From: JBGAJN01 sp044224905
GTDB lineage: Bacteria > Verrucomicrobiota > Verrucomicrobiia > Limisphaerales > JBGAJN01
DNA: 64,000 nt
Reading direction: 5' to 3'
NCBI GenBank assembly: GCA_044224905.1
Contig: JBGAJN010000001.1
Location: forward strand, 1 to 64,000
The position numbers and the translations under genes are program-made. The notes below the pieces were generated by a model. The model worked only from the letters and a program-made list of their open reading frames with translations. It was not told the origin of the DNA and searched no databases. Shown here in pieces: positions 1-8,537 of this stretch (positions are counted from its first letter, which is position 1; each line of letters opens with the position of its first letter).

Positions 1-620
1 GCGCCCATGGAGAGGCCGTTGATTTCCTTGGCGGATTCGAGAATTTTGCCGCCGTGGCGGATGGAGACGTAACGGAGAACACCCGAGTTGTCGTCGTCAT
101 CGTTGCCACCGAAGCGGTGGACATTCTGACCACCGATGACTGAATCCGGGAGACCTTCATACACGTCATACTTCGGCGATGCGGTGTTTCCCGCTGACGA
201 ACTCGCCGTGTTGAGCTGCGCTTTGCCGAATAGCACCACGCCGCCCCAAAGCCCGCGTTGAAAGGGGCTGAGATTTAGCGCCGGCCCGAAGACGGGGTCG
301 ATGTCATCAAGAATGGAGGTGAAGATGATCGGGCGATTGGCGGTGCCATTCGCGAAGATCTTTCCACCGGTGCAGACGTAGAGGGCGGCGATGTTGGCGG
401 CGGTCGAGTTGGTCTGGCCTTTGATGATCGTGCCGGCTTCGATGTTGAGCACAGCGTTGCTCAAGACGTAAACCGGTCCGTTGAGGACGTAAACGTTGGT
501 CGAGATCCAATTGGTCGTCGTGGTGATGGTCCCGCTGACATCAACGATGTCGGCGAAAGCCGGACTGGCGGACAGCCCGATGGCTGCGGCCAGTGAACCT
601 AGAAGTTGTTTCAGTTTCAT
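1..620 (-). CDS. Secreted right-handed beta-helix-like surface protein (3' end beyond window)
   Basis: The reading frame opens at an ATG at 620 and stays open to the window edge, so 206 residues are visible and the C-terminus is missing. Residues 1-23 form a clean signal peptide ending SPAFA before an Asp. The mature part is rich in short beta-strand-like turns (NVYVLNGPVYVLSNAVLNIE, then ALYVCTGGKIFANG and a RGLWGGVVLFGKAQLN segment). This layout matches a family of large secreted proteins that I recall being encoded beside TonB-dependent receptors. It lies 235 bp downstream of the receptor gene on the same strand, so it is probably an extracellular partner or substrate-capture protein. The substrate is unknown. 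Family assignment is from pattern memory. Confidence 0.75.
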   Translation of the reverse strand, partial: MKLKQLLGSLAAAIGLSASPAFADIVDVSGTITTTTNWISTNVYVLNGPVYVLSNAVLNIEAGTIIKGQTNSTAANIAALYVCTGGKIFANGTANRPIIFTSILDDIDPVFGPALNLSPFQRGLWGGVVLFGKAQLNTASSSAGNTASPKYDVYEGLPDSVIGGQNVHRFGGNDDDDNSGVLRYVSIRHGGKILESAKEINGLSMG

Positions 621-855
621 TCGCAATGTTGTTTTAGGGTTGCTAAGGTTTTTTGAATGGCCGTGACTTGCTCTGCTCATTCGAGCGCTGAAGTTAGACT
701 TAGGAGGTTACGCCCAAAGCGCGGTTGGGTTACGAATGGGTGAAAGGCTGTTCACAAGATTGCAATTTCGACTACGGCATCGACACAGGTGTGCGCCATC
801 TGAGCTGCGACTGGATCAGGGAACAGACGGGGAAAGGAACAGCGCTTCTTGCTGC

Positions 856-3849
856 TCAGAAGTCGTAGGACAGACCGACGCCGAAAGTTCGTCCGCGCTT
901 ATAGGAAGTGTAAACGTTCACGTCCGCCTCCCTCCCGTAAGTCACCTGATACAATGGATCGAACAGATTCTTGGCGGTGAGTTTGAGCTTAAGATTGTGC
1001 GTCAACCGCTGCGAGATGACCAAGTCCAGGGTCGTAGGTGGATGTTCGTATATATCCTCGCCCGCCGGGTTGATAAAAAAGATCCGTTCGCCCGCCATCG
1101 TATACGACAGCGTCACCGCCGTGCCGATCTGACGGTTGTCGTAGTTGAAGTCGAAGTTCAGGATGTACGGCGATTGGTCGTAGAGTGAGCGAGTGTCGGT
1201 TGCATACTGTCCCTTATTGATCTTTTCGCTGTCGGTGACTTTCACTTCCGAATGAATCAGCGAAAAGTTGACCCCAAAGCTAAAATCGCGGAGCAGAGGG
1301 TCGAGAAAATCGAGCGATTTGCGCGCCTCAATTTCCACCCCGTAGAGCTTGGCCGAGTCGCGATTGATGTAGGTGAGGATCGAGCCCTCTTGGTTCAGCG
1401 AATATTTCTCAATCGGACGCGCCAGATCCTTGTAGAAAATACTGGCAGCGAAAACTTCGCCCGGGCGTGGAAACCATTCGATCCGCGCGTCGTAGTTTTT
1501 GATCGCGGTAAGCTTCAGGTCCGGATTGCCTTCAAGCAACGTATCGGTGGGCAGGTCGTAACCACGAACAGCCGCGATTTCTCGGTAGGTCGGTCGCGTG
1601 ATGGTCTCCGAGTAACTTAGGCGCAAGGTGAGATTCGTACGCAGATCGCAAATCAAGCTCAACGCCGGCAGAATATCGGTTTGGCGGATGAGAACGTCCG
1701 TTGTGGCGACCCCCGCGTTATCGCTCTTGGAGCTGATCTTGAGGTCGGTGGATTCCAGTCGCGCCCCACCTACCATGCGAAACGAGGTGGAGAATGGGAT
1801 GGTGCCCATCGCGTACAACGCCTGAATGTCCTGCTGTCCCCGGTAGGAACTGTTCCCCAGTTGCGAATCCAGATAGCGCGAAAAGTTGTAGTTGGTTCCG
1901 CGCACCGTGTCCGTCGTAGTGTAACGGAGATTGCCCGGAAGAAAAGTGTTCGGATCCAGCGGATCGGCGAAACCTGCATTGCCTTGATAGGTGAGCGTCT
2001 TTTCCGAGTACGTCCGTTTCGAATTGCTCGTGAACACGCCGACCTTCAACTCACCCACCAATCCCTTCCAAAGATCCACCGGCACGGAGAGGTCTGCCTT
2101 GGCGTTGAAATTGTCTTCCTCCAAGTTGCGGAAGTAGCGCGTCGGGAAGATGGGCTGCGGCGAGTTGTTGTTGAACACAAATGAACTGCCGTCGACGGTG
2201 TGAAAGTAATTGAAATACCGAAGGTCCGGTTCGTCCTGCGAGGTGTTGGAGATAGCGGCGAGCCAATCGAGCTTGGCGTCGAGGGCGTCCGGCAGGGCGT
2301 GCTTGCCCCTGAGTTGGAACGTGTGCAGCTGCCGCTCGATGAAGTGCAACGTGCTCAGATCACTCACGTCGCCCGGGGAGCCCGTGGTCAAATCCTCGCC
2401 CACACGTCGGCGGCCGACGTTTTCACTGTTTTGATTGTGTAGAAAGTTGAAGCCGATTTCATGAAGATCGAACGGTTGCCACGCCAGGCTCGCTGCCGCG
2501 CCCCAATTGACGATCTCCGTAGACTTGTCATCCGCCCAGCGTTTCCTCAGCGCGAGCACATTGTCGTACCGCGCGGACACCCCGTCCGTGTAGGAGTTGA
2601 AATCACGCTTGTAACTGAGCCCACCGAAGACACCAAACGGCCGCCCCGCCAGGAGCAATGTATCGCCCGCCGTGACGGCGAAGCTGTGGTTCAACGGCGA
2701 TGTGGTCTTCGTCGGCGTGAACTGTTGCGATTGGAAGGAATTGAGCGCGGCAACCATGGCGTCCGCTTGAGCACGCCGCTCGGCCGCCCGGGCCGGCGTA
2801 TCCGGCAGGATCTGACGACCGACGCGAGTCCCAGCGGGTGGCGGTAATCCCGGCGGACCGTTTTCGAGGATGGCTGGCAACGCCCGCGTCCCATCATCCA
2901 TGCCGAGCCAATCCTTTTTACCGCCGGCGTAGGAGAGGAAATTATCGTTTAAACTCGACTGCGTGTTGTATTCACCTCCGATGGAGAACGACACGAAACT
3001 CTGGGCCGGAAAGGATTTCGTGACCACGTTCACTGCCCCGCCCGCAAAGCCACCGGGTTGATCAGGCGTGAACGTTTTGTTCACGATGATACGATCTACC
3101 ATCGTGGACGGAATCAGATCGAGCTGGGCGGCCTTGCGATACGGGTCGGCGGTGGGAAAGTCCGCGCCGTTAAGCGTCGTCGTGTTGTAACGATCGCTCA
3201 AACCGCGGACGACAACGAATTTGCCTTCCACGATCGATGCCCCGGCGACTTTGGAAACCACCGATGCCGCGTCGCTTGATCCGGACTTGCTGATCTGCTC
3301 GGAACTGATCGCGTCCTGCGAGGCCACGGCGAGTTTCCGTTCTTCGAGCAACGACGCCACGGTGCTCGGCTTGGTCGCTTCCTTGGAAAACAACGATGGC
3401 GGCGTGGTCGAAACCGTGCCCCCTTGACGCCCGGTGCCGGTGCTGGTGCCGCCCTGTTTGCCCGTGCCCGTGCTCTGCCCTTGGATCACCGGCGCAGGGC
3501 CCATCCCCGGTTGGCGCACTTCCGCGCTGAAGAAGCTCGAACCCGTAGCCGGCATGGCATTCGGGTTCGCCGCACGAACGGTAGCCACGGGTTGATTGTT
3601 CGGATTCTGATCCGCCGGCGGTGCCGTGGATTCCTTCACGTCCTGCTTTGAGGGCTTAGGTGGTTCTGGTGGCTTCTCCGGTTTCTTCTCCTCGGTTTTC
3701 TTCGGCGCAAGACCGATGACCTTGGTGATCTGCTCGGGAATGTAGCCCGACTTGGCCGCCCAATAGAACAACCCGCCAATCACCGCCGCGTGAACGGTGA
3801 CGGAGATGGCAATGCTCGATTTGGTTTGGGATTTCTTAACGCGTGCCAT
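856..3849 (-). CDS. TonB-dependent receptor with fused TonB-like N-terminal anchor
   Basis: This is a 997-residue outer-membrane receptor. Residues 164-275 are a plug domain (LLEERK, then VVVRGLSDRYNTTTLNG and GGFAGGAVNVVTKS). The rest is a 22-strand-type barrel ending in Phe (GVGLSYDF). The N-terminus is odd. Residues 13-34 are a hydrophobic segment reading SVTVHAAVIGGLFYWA from Ser16, which carries Ser16, His20 and Leu27 at the positions used by E. coli TonB. It is followed by a Pro/Lys/Glu linker (about 48-80) and a Gly/Thr/Gln-rich linker up to about 163. No TonB C-terminal domain is present. exbD and exbB lie 39 and about 476 bp upstream on the same strand. An alternative reading is a cleavable signal peptide (AKS before Gly35). 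The receptor call is firm; the fusion reading is an inference. Confidence 0.93.
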   Translation of the reverse strand: MARVKKSQTKSSIAISVTVHAAVIGGLFYWAAKSGYIPEQITKVIGLAPKKTEEKKPEKPPEPPKPSKQDVKESTAPPADQNPNNQPVATVRAANPNAMPATGSSFFSAEVRQPGMGPAPVIQGQSTGTGKQGGTSTGTGRQGGTVSTTPPSLFSKEATKPSTVASLLEERKLAVASQDAISSEQISKSGSSDAASVVSKVAGASIVEGKFVVVRGLSDRYNTTTLNGADFPTADPYRKAAQLDLIPSTMVDRIIVNKTFTPDQPGGFAGGAVNVVTKSFPAQSFVSFSIGGEYNTQSSLNDNFLSYAGGKKDWLGMDDGTRALPAILENGPPGLPPPAGTRVGRQILPDTPARAAERRAQADAMVAALNSFQSQQFTPTKTTSPLNHSFAVTAGDTLLLAGRPFGVFGGLSYKRDFNSYTDGVSARYDNVLALRKRWADDKSTEIVNWGAAASLAWQPFDLHEIGFNFLHNQNSENVGRRRVGEDLTTGSPGDVSDLSTLHFIERQLHTFQLRGKHALPDALDAKLDWLAAISNTSQDEPDLRYFNYFHTVDGSSFVFNNNSPQPIFPTRYFRNLEEDNFNAKADLSVPVDLWKGLVGELKVGVFTSNSKRTYSEKTLTYQGNAGFADPLDPNTFLPGNLRYTTTDTVRGTNYNFSRYLDSQLGNSSYRGQQDIQALYAMGTIPFSTSFRMVGGARLESTDLKISSKSDNAGVATTDVLIRQTDILPALSLICDLRTNLTLRLSYSETITRPTYREIAAVRGYDLPTDTLLEGNPDLKLTAIKNYDARIEWFPRPGEVFAASIFYKDLARPIEKYSLNQEGSILTYINRDSAKLYGVEIEARKSLDFLDPLLRDFSFGVNFSLIHSEVKVTDSEKINKGQYATDTRSLYDQSPYILNFDFNYDNRQIGTAVTLSYTMAGERIFFINPAGEDIYEHPPTTLDLVISQRLTHNLKLKLTAKNLFDPLYQVTYGREADVNVYTSYKRGRTFGVGLSYDF

Positions 3850-3888
3850 CAGCAGGCCGGGTTCGAAAGTTGAATGGACCGGCGCCGT

Positions 3889-4305
3889 TCAACGGCCCGC
3901 GGTGTCCGTAGCGAGGCCGACCTTGGTCACGTTGGCGGCAGTGAGGACGTCCAACACCTCGACAATCTTCTGGTAATCGGTGCCGGAATCGCCGCGGACG
4001 ACGACGTTGATCTCGGGATCTTCCTTGATGTAATCGATGAGCGTCGCCTCCAGTTCCTTCAGCGTGATCGGCGCGGCGTTGAAATAGACCGCCCCGTCCT
4101 TGCTCACGGCCACGTTGTTAATCTTCGGCTTGGGCCCGGGATTCTGCTTGGGCGGCGCGGCAGAGGGCAGGCTGATCTCGATGTCATTGCTGGTTGGCGC
4201 GGTGGTGATGATGAAGATCACCAGCAGCACAAACGCGAGATCGAGCAACGGCGTGATGTTCAGCTCGTTGAGCGTGTGATGCGTGGATTTGGAGAATTTT
4301 TTCAT
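3889..4305 (-). CDS. exbD: ExbD/TolR-type proton-channel subunit
   Basis: A 138-residue protein with one N-terminal membrane segment (NITPLLDLAFVLLVIFIITT, residues 16-35) that contains the single buried acidic residue Asp22, equivalent to the proton-carrying Asp of ExbD/TolR. A periplasmic domain of about 100 residues follows, containing the typical INVVVRGDSGTDYQKIVEVL stretch. Length and layout are normal for the family. The gene lies 20 bp after exbB and 39 bp before the receptor gene on the same strand, so the motor is almost certainly co-transcribed with the receptor it drives. It could formally be TolR, but no tolA, tolB or pal gene is present and the receptor follows directly. Confidence 0.92.
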   Translation of the reverse strand: MKKFSKSTHHTLNELNITPLLDLAFVLLVIFIITTAPTSNDIEISLPSAAPPKQNPGPKPKINNVAVSKDGAVYFNAAPITLKELEATLIDYIKEDPEINVVVRGDSGTDYQKIVEVLDVLTAANVTKVGLATDTAGR

Positions 4306-4325
4306 GTCGGCGAGGTAGGGGGCGC

Positions 4326-5183
4326 TTAAACGAGCGCTGGTTCGGCAGCGGTCGATCTGTTCTTGCGGGCATCCTCAAGCGCGCCGGCGATTTCCTCCGA
4401 CAAGGCACGGTTATCGACATACATGTGCTCGATCTGCGTGGCGATCTCCGTAGTGAAATTGTCCAACTCCTGGGTGATCGAGCGAATGCTCGTCACCATG
4501 AAGTTGTAGGCGAACATGGCAGGGATCGCGACGAACAACCCGATGACTGTGGCAATCAGCGCCCCCGCAACGCCCGGCGCCATGACCGCCAGGCTGGCGC
4601 TCTTGGCAATGGCGATGCCGGAGAACGTCTCCATCACGCCCCACACCGTGCCGAGCAGGCCGATGAACGGCCCACCCGCCACCGCCGTGGTGAGAACGAT
4701 CATCCCTTTTTCTAACGCCATGCCCTCAGTGCTCACGGCACGTTCGAGTGAAACGCGCACAGAATCGAACGCCGCGTGGCTCACCTTGCTTTCGATCGCG
4801 CGGGCGAAGTGATCCGTGTTGCCCTCGCCCGTGGAATGTGGCTGTGCCCTGAGGTGGCTTTTCACCTGCACGGGGTTGTTCTTCAGGTGATAGGCCAGTT
4901 CATCGACGCCGGCGCGATAGACTTCATACGCCGGCGAGCCATCAAACTCCTGATTGCGACGCAGGATTTCCAACGGATCGCGGGTTTCGCGGAACAGCTC
5001 GAAAAACTTCCGCGTCGCTTTGCGCGCCACGTAAAGTTGCCGGGCCTTGGTGATGATGACAGTCCAACTGAACAGCGAGACGACGGCGAGCATCGAAATC
5101 GTGATCTTGCCTTCAATGGTGGCTTTCTCGAACGCGAAGGTCATCGCGTTCGCGAACATCGGGGTGAATTCAATCGAAGTCAT
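4326..5183 (-). CDS. exbB: ExbB/MotA/TolQ-family proton-channel protein
   Basis: A 285-residue inner-membrane protein with three membrane segments: about 27-46 (SMLAVVSLFSWTVIITKARQ), about 160-183 (TTAVAGGPFIGLLGTVWGVM) and about 205-228 (APGVAGALIATVIGLFVAIP). The last two form the conserved MotA/TolQ/ExbB core, with a long cytoplasmic loop between segments 1 and 2. It forms the proton channel with ExbD and energises TonB. The gene starts 22 bp after the upstream lipoprotein gene and ends 20 bp before exbD, consistent with a single operon. It ends in a long charged cytoplasmic tail (about residues 235-285). Confidence 0.93.
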   Translation of the reverse strand: MTSIEFTPMFANAMTFAFEKATIEGKITISMLAVVSLFSWTVIITKARQLYVARKATRKFFELFRETRDPLEILRRNQEFDGSPAYEVYRAGVDELAYHLKNNPVQVKSHLRAQPHSTGEGNTDHFARAIESKVSHAAFDSVRVSLERAVSTEGMALEKGMIVLTTAVAGGPFIGLLGTVWGVMETFSGIAIAKSASLAVMAPGVAGALIATVIGLFVAIPAMFAYNFMVTSIRSITQELDNFTTEIATQIEHMYVDNRALSEEIAGALEDARKNRSTAAEPALV

Positions 5184-5205
5184 GAGAACAATGGGTTGAA
5201 GGTGA

Positions 5206-6669
5206 TTACGGCTGCGAGGCGGGACGCGAACGAACGGACTCGGAAACTTTCTGGGCGGTTTTGGAAACGGTTTTCACCGCTGCAGACTTGCGCGGTTCCG
5301 GCTTCGTATCCGGCGCGGCAACAGGCGGCTTGGAAAAATATTTCGCAAGGAACGCTTTGAAATGTTCGCAGTTGCTCTTTGAGAGCTCGCGGTCGAGGAC
5401 GGCATTGTTCCCTTTCAGGCGCAGTTTCACTTCCTTCGCGCTGGCTAGTTTCTTGATCGCGTCAAGCGTCGCCTCATCAATCGCCTTGCGATCTATTTCG
5501 GCTTTGTCGGTGGCGAGTTTCTCGAACAGCGGCCGGTCGAACGCTGCCTTCTTCATCACCGCTTGATCGAAGCTGACGCGCTCCAACGTGCCGCGCTCCG
5601 GAGAAAGCTTCTCCAAAGCGGCGCGCTCGAGATTCGCCTTGTCCACGATCGCGCGGTCGAGAATCGCCTTCTCCGCAGCGGCTTTGTCCGTGGCCGCGCG
5701 CTCGGCATAAGCCTTCTCCAGCGCCGTCTTCTCGCTGGCGATGCGATCAATGATGATTTGCAAGGCCTTCTCCGCCGCGGCGCGATCCGCCGTGATCTTG
5801 TCCAATTCCTTCTGCGCCGTGGCGACGCGGGTTTGGGCAACGCGCAGGGCGGTCGTGGGATCAACCGCCGGCGCATTAGTGCTCGGCGGCGGGGGCGGAG
5901 TCGCGGCCACTTGTTCAGCGGCGGCTTTCAACGCGGCCACGTTGTCCGTCGCCGCTCTCTCCGCGGCAATTTTGTCCGCCACACTCTTTTCGGCCGTGGC
6001 TTTTTCCGCCGCCGCCGCTTGCTCGATCGCGGCTTTTCCTTCCGCGACTTTCTCGGTGGCAGTGGTTTGAATCGCGGCGATTTCGCGCGCGGATTTCTCA
6101 CGGGCGTCACGGTCGATGGCTTCTTTCTGCGGAGCCAGCTTCGCGAGGGCCGCCGCTTCCAACGCCATCTTTTCCCGGGTCGACTGCTCGGTGGCGGCTT
6201 TGTCCAACTCCGCTTTGTAAGCGAAGGACTGCTCCTGCGCCGTCCGCTCGAGCGCCGCCTTGTCGGCGGCCAACTTCTCCTGCGCGGCCTTGGTCAGCGA
6301 CGCGCTGTAAAGTGTAGTGACGTGGCCGGAGCGGCCGATGGGCACGGTGCGCGAATTCGTCGTGATGAACGCGTGGCGTTCGCCATCGATCAACAACACG
6401 AGCGATTCGCCAGGCGTGGCGGAAAAATCCGTCGTCGTACGAAAATCAGTGCGGAGGTAGTGATCCACGCGGCCATCGGTGTAGATCTCACGGCGGGCAT
6501 TGAGCGCGAGAATCGTCTTGTTCAGCGGCCAGTGCGGCAACGTGTTGGCTTCCATCTCTTCGACGCGAACCGCGTCCACCCGGTCAAACTTCGCCGAGTG
6601 CCTAGCCGCGCAGCCGCCAACGCAGAGCGCCACCGTTCCCATCGCATAAAATCGAATCAATCTGTTCAT
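5206..6669 (-). CDS. Lipoprotein with long pentapeptide-repeat tract
   Basis: A 487-residue protein with a lipoprotein signal (VGGC, Cys20). A short folded region (about 30-100) precedes two tracts of strict five-residue periodicity, about residues 100-230 and 255-400, split by a Pro-rich break (PPPPP). The unit is roughly A-x-[LIF]-[DE]-[KR], for example AALER, AILDR, AIVDK, ANLER, AAFDR, AEIDR. I count about 45 units. A period of five does not fit a heptad coiled coil; it resembles, but does not match, the A-[DN]-[LF]-x-x pentapeptide-repeat beta-helix. The C-terminus (about 400-487) is Lys/Pro-rich. It is the first gene before exbB (22-bp gap), so it is probably an envelope component of the ExbBD-receptor system. 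No specific function is recognised. Confidence 0.82.
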   Translation of the reverse strand: MNRLIRFYAMGTVALCVGGCAARHSAKFDRVDAVRVEEMEANTLPHWPLNKTILALNARREIYTDGRVDHYLRTDFRTTTDFSATPGESLVLLIDGERHAFITTNSRTVPIGRSGHVTTLYSASLTKAAQEKLAADKAALERTAQEQSFAYKAELDKAATEQSTREKMALEAAALAKLAPQKEAIDRDAREKSAREIAAIQTTATEKVAEGKAAIEQAAAAEKATAEKSVADKIAAERAATDNVAALKAAAEQVAATPPPPPSTNAPAVDPTTALRVAQTRVATAQKELDKITADRAAAEKALQIIIDRIASEKTALEKAYAERAATDKAAAEKAILDRAIVDKANLERAALEKLSPERGTLERVSFDQAVMKKAAFDRPLFEKLATDKAEIDRKAIDEATLDAIKKLASAKEVKLRLKGNNAVLDRELSKSNCEHFKAFLAKYFSKPPVAAPDTKPEPRKSAAVKTVSKTAQKVSESVRSRPASQP

Positions 6670-6711
6670 CGCGTCGAGAGGCTCGCAGTCTTGCGTGACA
6701 AAAAAACGCCG

Positions 6712-6743
6712 GTCACGTGACGATCAAGTGAACACTTGTTCAC
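6712..6743. promoter_or_regulatory. Two adjacent palindromes upstream of the lipoprotein-exbBD-receptor operon
   Basis: A perfect 10-bp palindrome (GTCACGTGAC, 6712-6721) is followed six bases later by a 6-bp-arm dyad (GTGAACACTTGTTCAC, 6728-6743). They lie 40-75 bp upstream of the lipoprotein start at 6669 and overlap the stop codon of the araC-type gene. The position fits an operator controlling the transport operon. The binding protein is not known, and AraC proteins normally use direct rather than inverted repeats. Confidence 0.4.
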
Positions 6744-7612
6744 CTCCGGTCCGATTCTGCACTGAATAGGACCGAGCCCGGCATCGCGGCGGGAACCCGC
6801 CACGAGCGCTCGCGCCACTCCGACGGCGTCATGCCAAACCGTCGCTTGAACATCGCATTGAACAAACTGAGGTGGCGGAAGCCACTGCCACGCGCGGCGC
6901 GACCGACGCTGGAACGCGGCTCCAACAGAAGAACCCGTGCGCGCTGCAAACGAACTTCCATCTGCCGGTCACGCAAGGACTGGCCGAAAAATTTCTGGAA
7001 CAACCGGTTCAAATGCCGCTCGCTGCAGCCACACAAGTGCGCCAGTTCCTGCGGCGGGTGCGACACCAGTTCCGCTTCCGTCATTTTCTGCATGAGCGCG
7101 CGAAACCGCACCACCGCTGCCTGCGCACTCGGCACCTTCGGAAGCACTTCGTGCATCTCGCGGGCCAGCGCGGCGGCCATCACCTGCAACATGCGGCAAC
7201 GCGCGGTGAAATCGCCGTGCTCCGCGACAGTTTGAAAACTCTCGCTCAACTGCCGGAACGGTTCCGCGGCGGGATGCGTGGCCGGGAGCCAACGCAGCGG
7301 TGGCGGAATAGCGCGGGTCGCGGCGCGGAGCGATTCGCTCTCCGGCATTGTGAGCAGGCCGCACAACAGGTCGGGCGCGAGATTGAAGTAATGCAGATGC
7401 AGGTCGCCGATCTGGCTCGCACGGAAAACTGCTTCGCCACCGCCGCAAACGACAATATCGTTTGGGTTCAGCGCCTGCGCCTGACCGTGCTGGAGGAGAT
7501 AGCCCACGCCCGAGTGCACGCGGAAAAAGCCCCAGGCCGGCGCCCGAAATGACCGCTCCGTAGCGGCCCGCAGGGCGACTTGTTCCAGCGCAAGATGACT
7601 GTTCAGCGACAT
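6740..7612 (-). CDS. AraC-family transcriptional regulator
   Basis: About 290 residues from the ATG at 7612; an in-frame TTG at 7648 would add 12 residues, but neither start has a clear ribosome site. The N-terminal half is a cupin-like sensing domain (SGVGYLLQHGQAQALNPNDI). The C-terminal 100 residues are a double helix-turn-helix with the AraC signature (LAHLCGCSERHLNRLFQKFF, then GFRHLSLFNAMFKRRFGMTP). The gene sits immediately upstream of, and in the same direction as, the lipoprotein-exbB-exbD-receptor genes, which makes it the likely local regulator responding to an imported compound. The ligand cannot be read from sequence. Confidence 0.9.
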   Translation of the reverse strand: MSLNSHLALEQVALRAATERSFRAPAWGFFRVHSGVGYLLQHGQAQALNPNDIVVCGGGEAVFRASQIGDLHLHYFNLAPDLLCGLLTMPESESLRAATRAIPPPLRWLPATHPAAEPFRQLSESFQTVAEHGDFTARCRMLQVMAAALAREMHEVLPKVPSAQAAVVRFRALMQKMTEAELVSHPPQELAHLCGCSERHLNRLFQKFFGQSLRDRQMEVRLQRARVLLLEPRSSVGRAARGSGFRHLSLFNAMFKRRFGMTPSEWRERSWRVPAAMPGSVLFSAESDRR

Positions 7613-7784
7613 GTGGACTGGAGGTTGCCGGACCTGTGTGACGAACAAATGTCGGCGGAGCGACGATCAAGAAAAGAACCCGCGCGGAGAAATCTTTGGA
7701 AAAACCATACGAAGACGGAGTCTTGTTTCGAAAACAATCCAAGAACGAGGATTGCGACGCCGGGGCTGAAGCGCGACGCCGATC

Positions 7785-8237
7785 TCAACCCTCAACGTCT
7801 TTCGTGCTACCGTTGGGGTTTGCGAGAAAACTAGCTTTGCCGCCACCTGGAACGGGAAATCCATTTTCGCCCACCTCCCTGACCGTGATGAGCAGCTGGC
7901 CGTCGGGCCGCGCTTCTCGCGTGACATGCATCCGCGTCCACCAACCGCCGTAGCTGCGGACTCGTTCGATCGCGCTCGCGGGAATTTTCTGAAGTTGCGC
8001 GAGGGACTGGGTTTTGAGCTGCTTGATCCGGTGTTCGATCATGCGCGCTTTCCACTGCGCCTCCGTCAGATCTTTTTCGATCGGATTGGAAGGGCGGCTT
8101 TGCGCCTCACCCGCGCTCGCTGAAGCCCGGCGCCCCAGCCAAAGCAAAAGTCCGATTTGGGCGATAATAAAGACGATCCAGAACTGTCCCGTGGACAGCC
8201 CGGCAATGCCGAAATGCATTTGGCTTAAACGACCCAT
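7785..8237 (-). CDS. Small single-pass membrane protein, hypothetical
   Basis: A 150-residue protein with ATG at 8237. One membrane segment lies at about residues 16-36 (TGQFWIVFIIAQIGLLLWLG). A charged stretch with helical character follows (EKDLTEAQWKARMIEHRIKQ), then a compact C-terminal part containing SYGGWWTRMHVTREARPDG. I do not recognise a family. The topology suggests a short periplasmic N-terminus and a cytoplasmic soluble domain, or the reverse. It stands alone, upstream of the araC-type gene on the same strand but 172 bp away. Confidence 0.65.
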   Translation of the reverse strand: MGRLSQMHFGIAGLSTGQFWIVFIIAQIGLLLWLGRRASASAGEAQSRPSNPIEKDLTEAQWKARMIEHRIKQLKTQSLAQLQKIPASAIERVRSYGGWWTRMHVTREARPDGQLLITVREVGENGFPVPGGGKASFLANPNGSTKDVEG

Positions 8238-8537
8238 TGACCACGGGCCATCTTACATATCTTTCGTCGCGCGTCTGTAGTGGCTCCCTTGCAATGCGTG
8301 TAGGGGATTGTCCTACACGATGTCGCGAGAGTGTAACAATCCAACAATTGCTAGCGAATGCCAGCAATGGTAACCGTTGCCTTTCAAGTCGCCCATCCTC
8401 GGGGCGCGGAACAGTGACTGGCCTGGATAAATATCGTGGGGCACAATCTCGCAGTAACTCCGGGCCAGTCCACTCCGCGAAATCGCACCAAACTCCCCCA
8501 TTCAAGTGGAACCCAACGGTGCGCCGCCTACCTTTGC
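8238..8537. other. Intergenic region, mostly featureless
   Basis: These 300 bp separate the small membrane protein from the 3' end of the frameshifted secreted gene. Apart from the hairpin at 8297-8319 I see no gene, terminator or repeat. Short open frames here have no start context or recognisable product. Confidence 0.5.
8297..8319. promoter_or_regulatory. Perfect 8-bp inverted repeat
   Basis: CGTGTAGG and CCTACACG are perfect complements separated by seven bases. The dyad lies 60 bp upstream of the ATG at 8237 on the minus strand, in promoter position for the small membrane protein. No U-rich tail follows on either strand, so an operator is more likely than a terminator. Confidence 0.35.

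Noticed and set aside
7612..7648. TTG at 7648 as the start of the araC-type gene
   Set aside because: The ATG at 7612 gives a more usual N-terminus, and the TTG has no ribosome site; kept only as an alternative.
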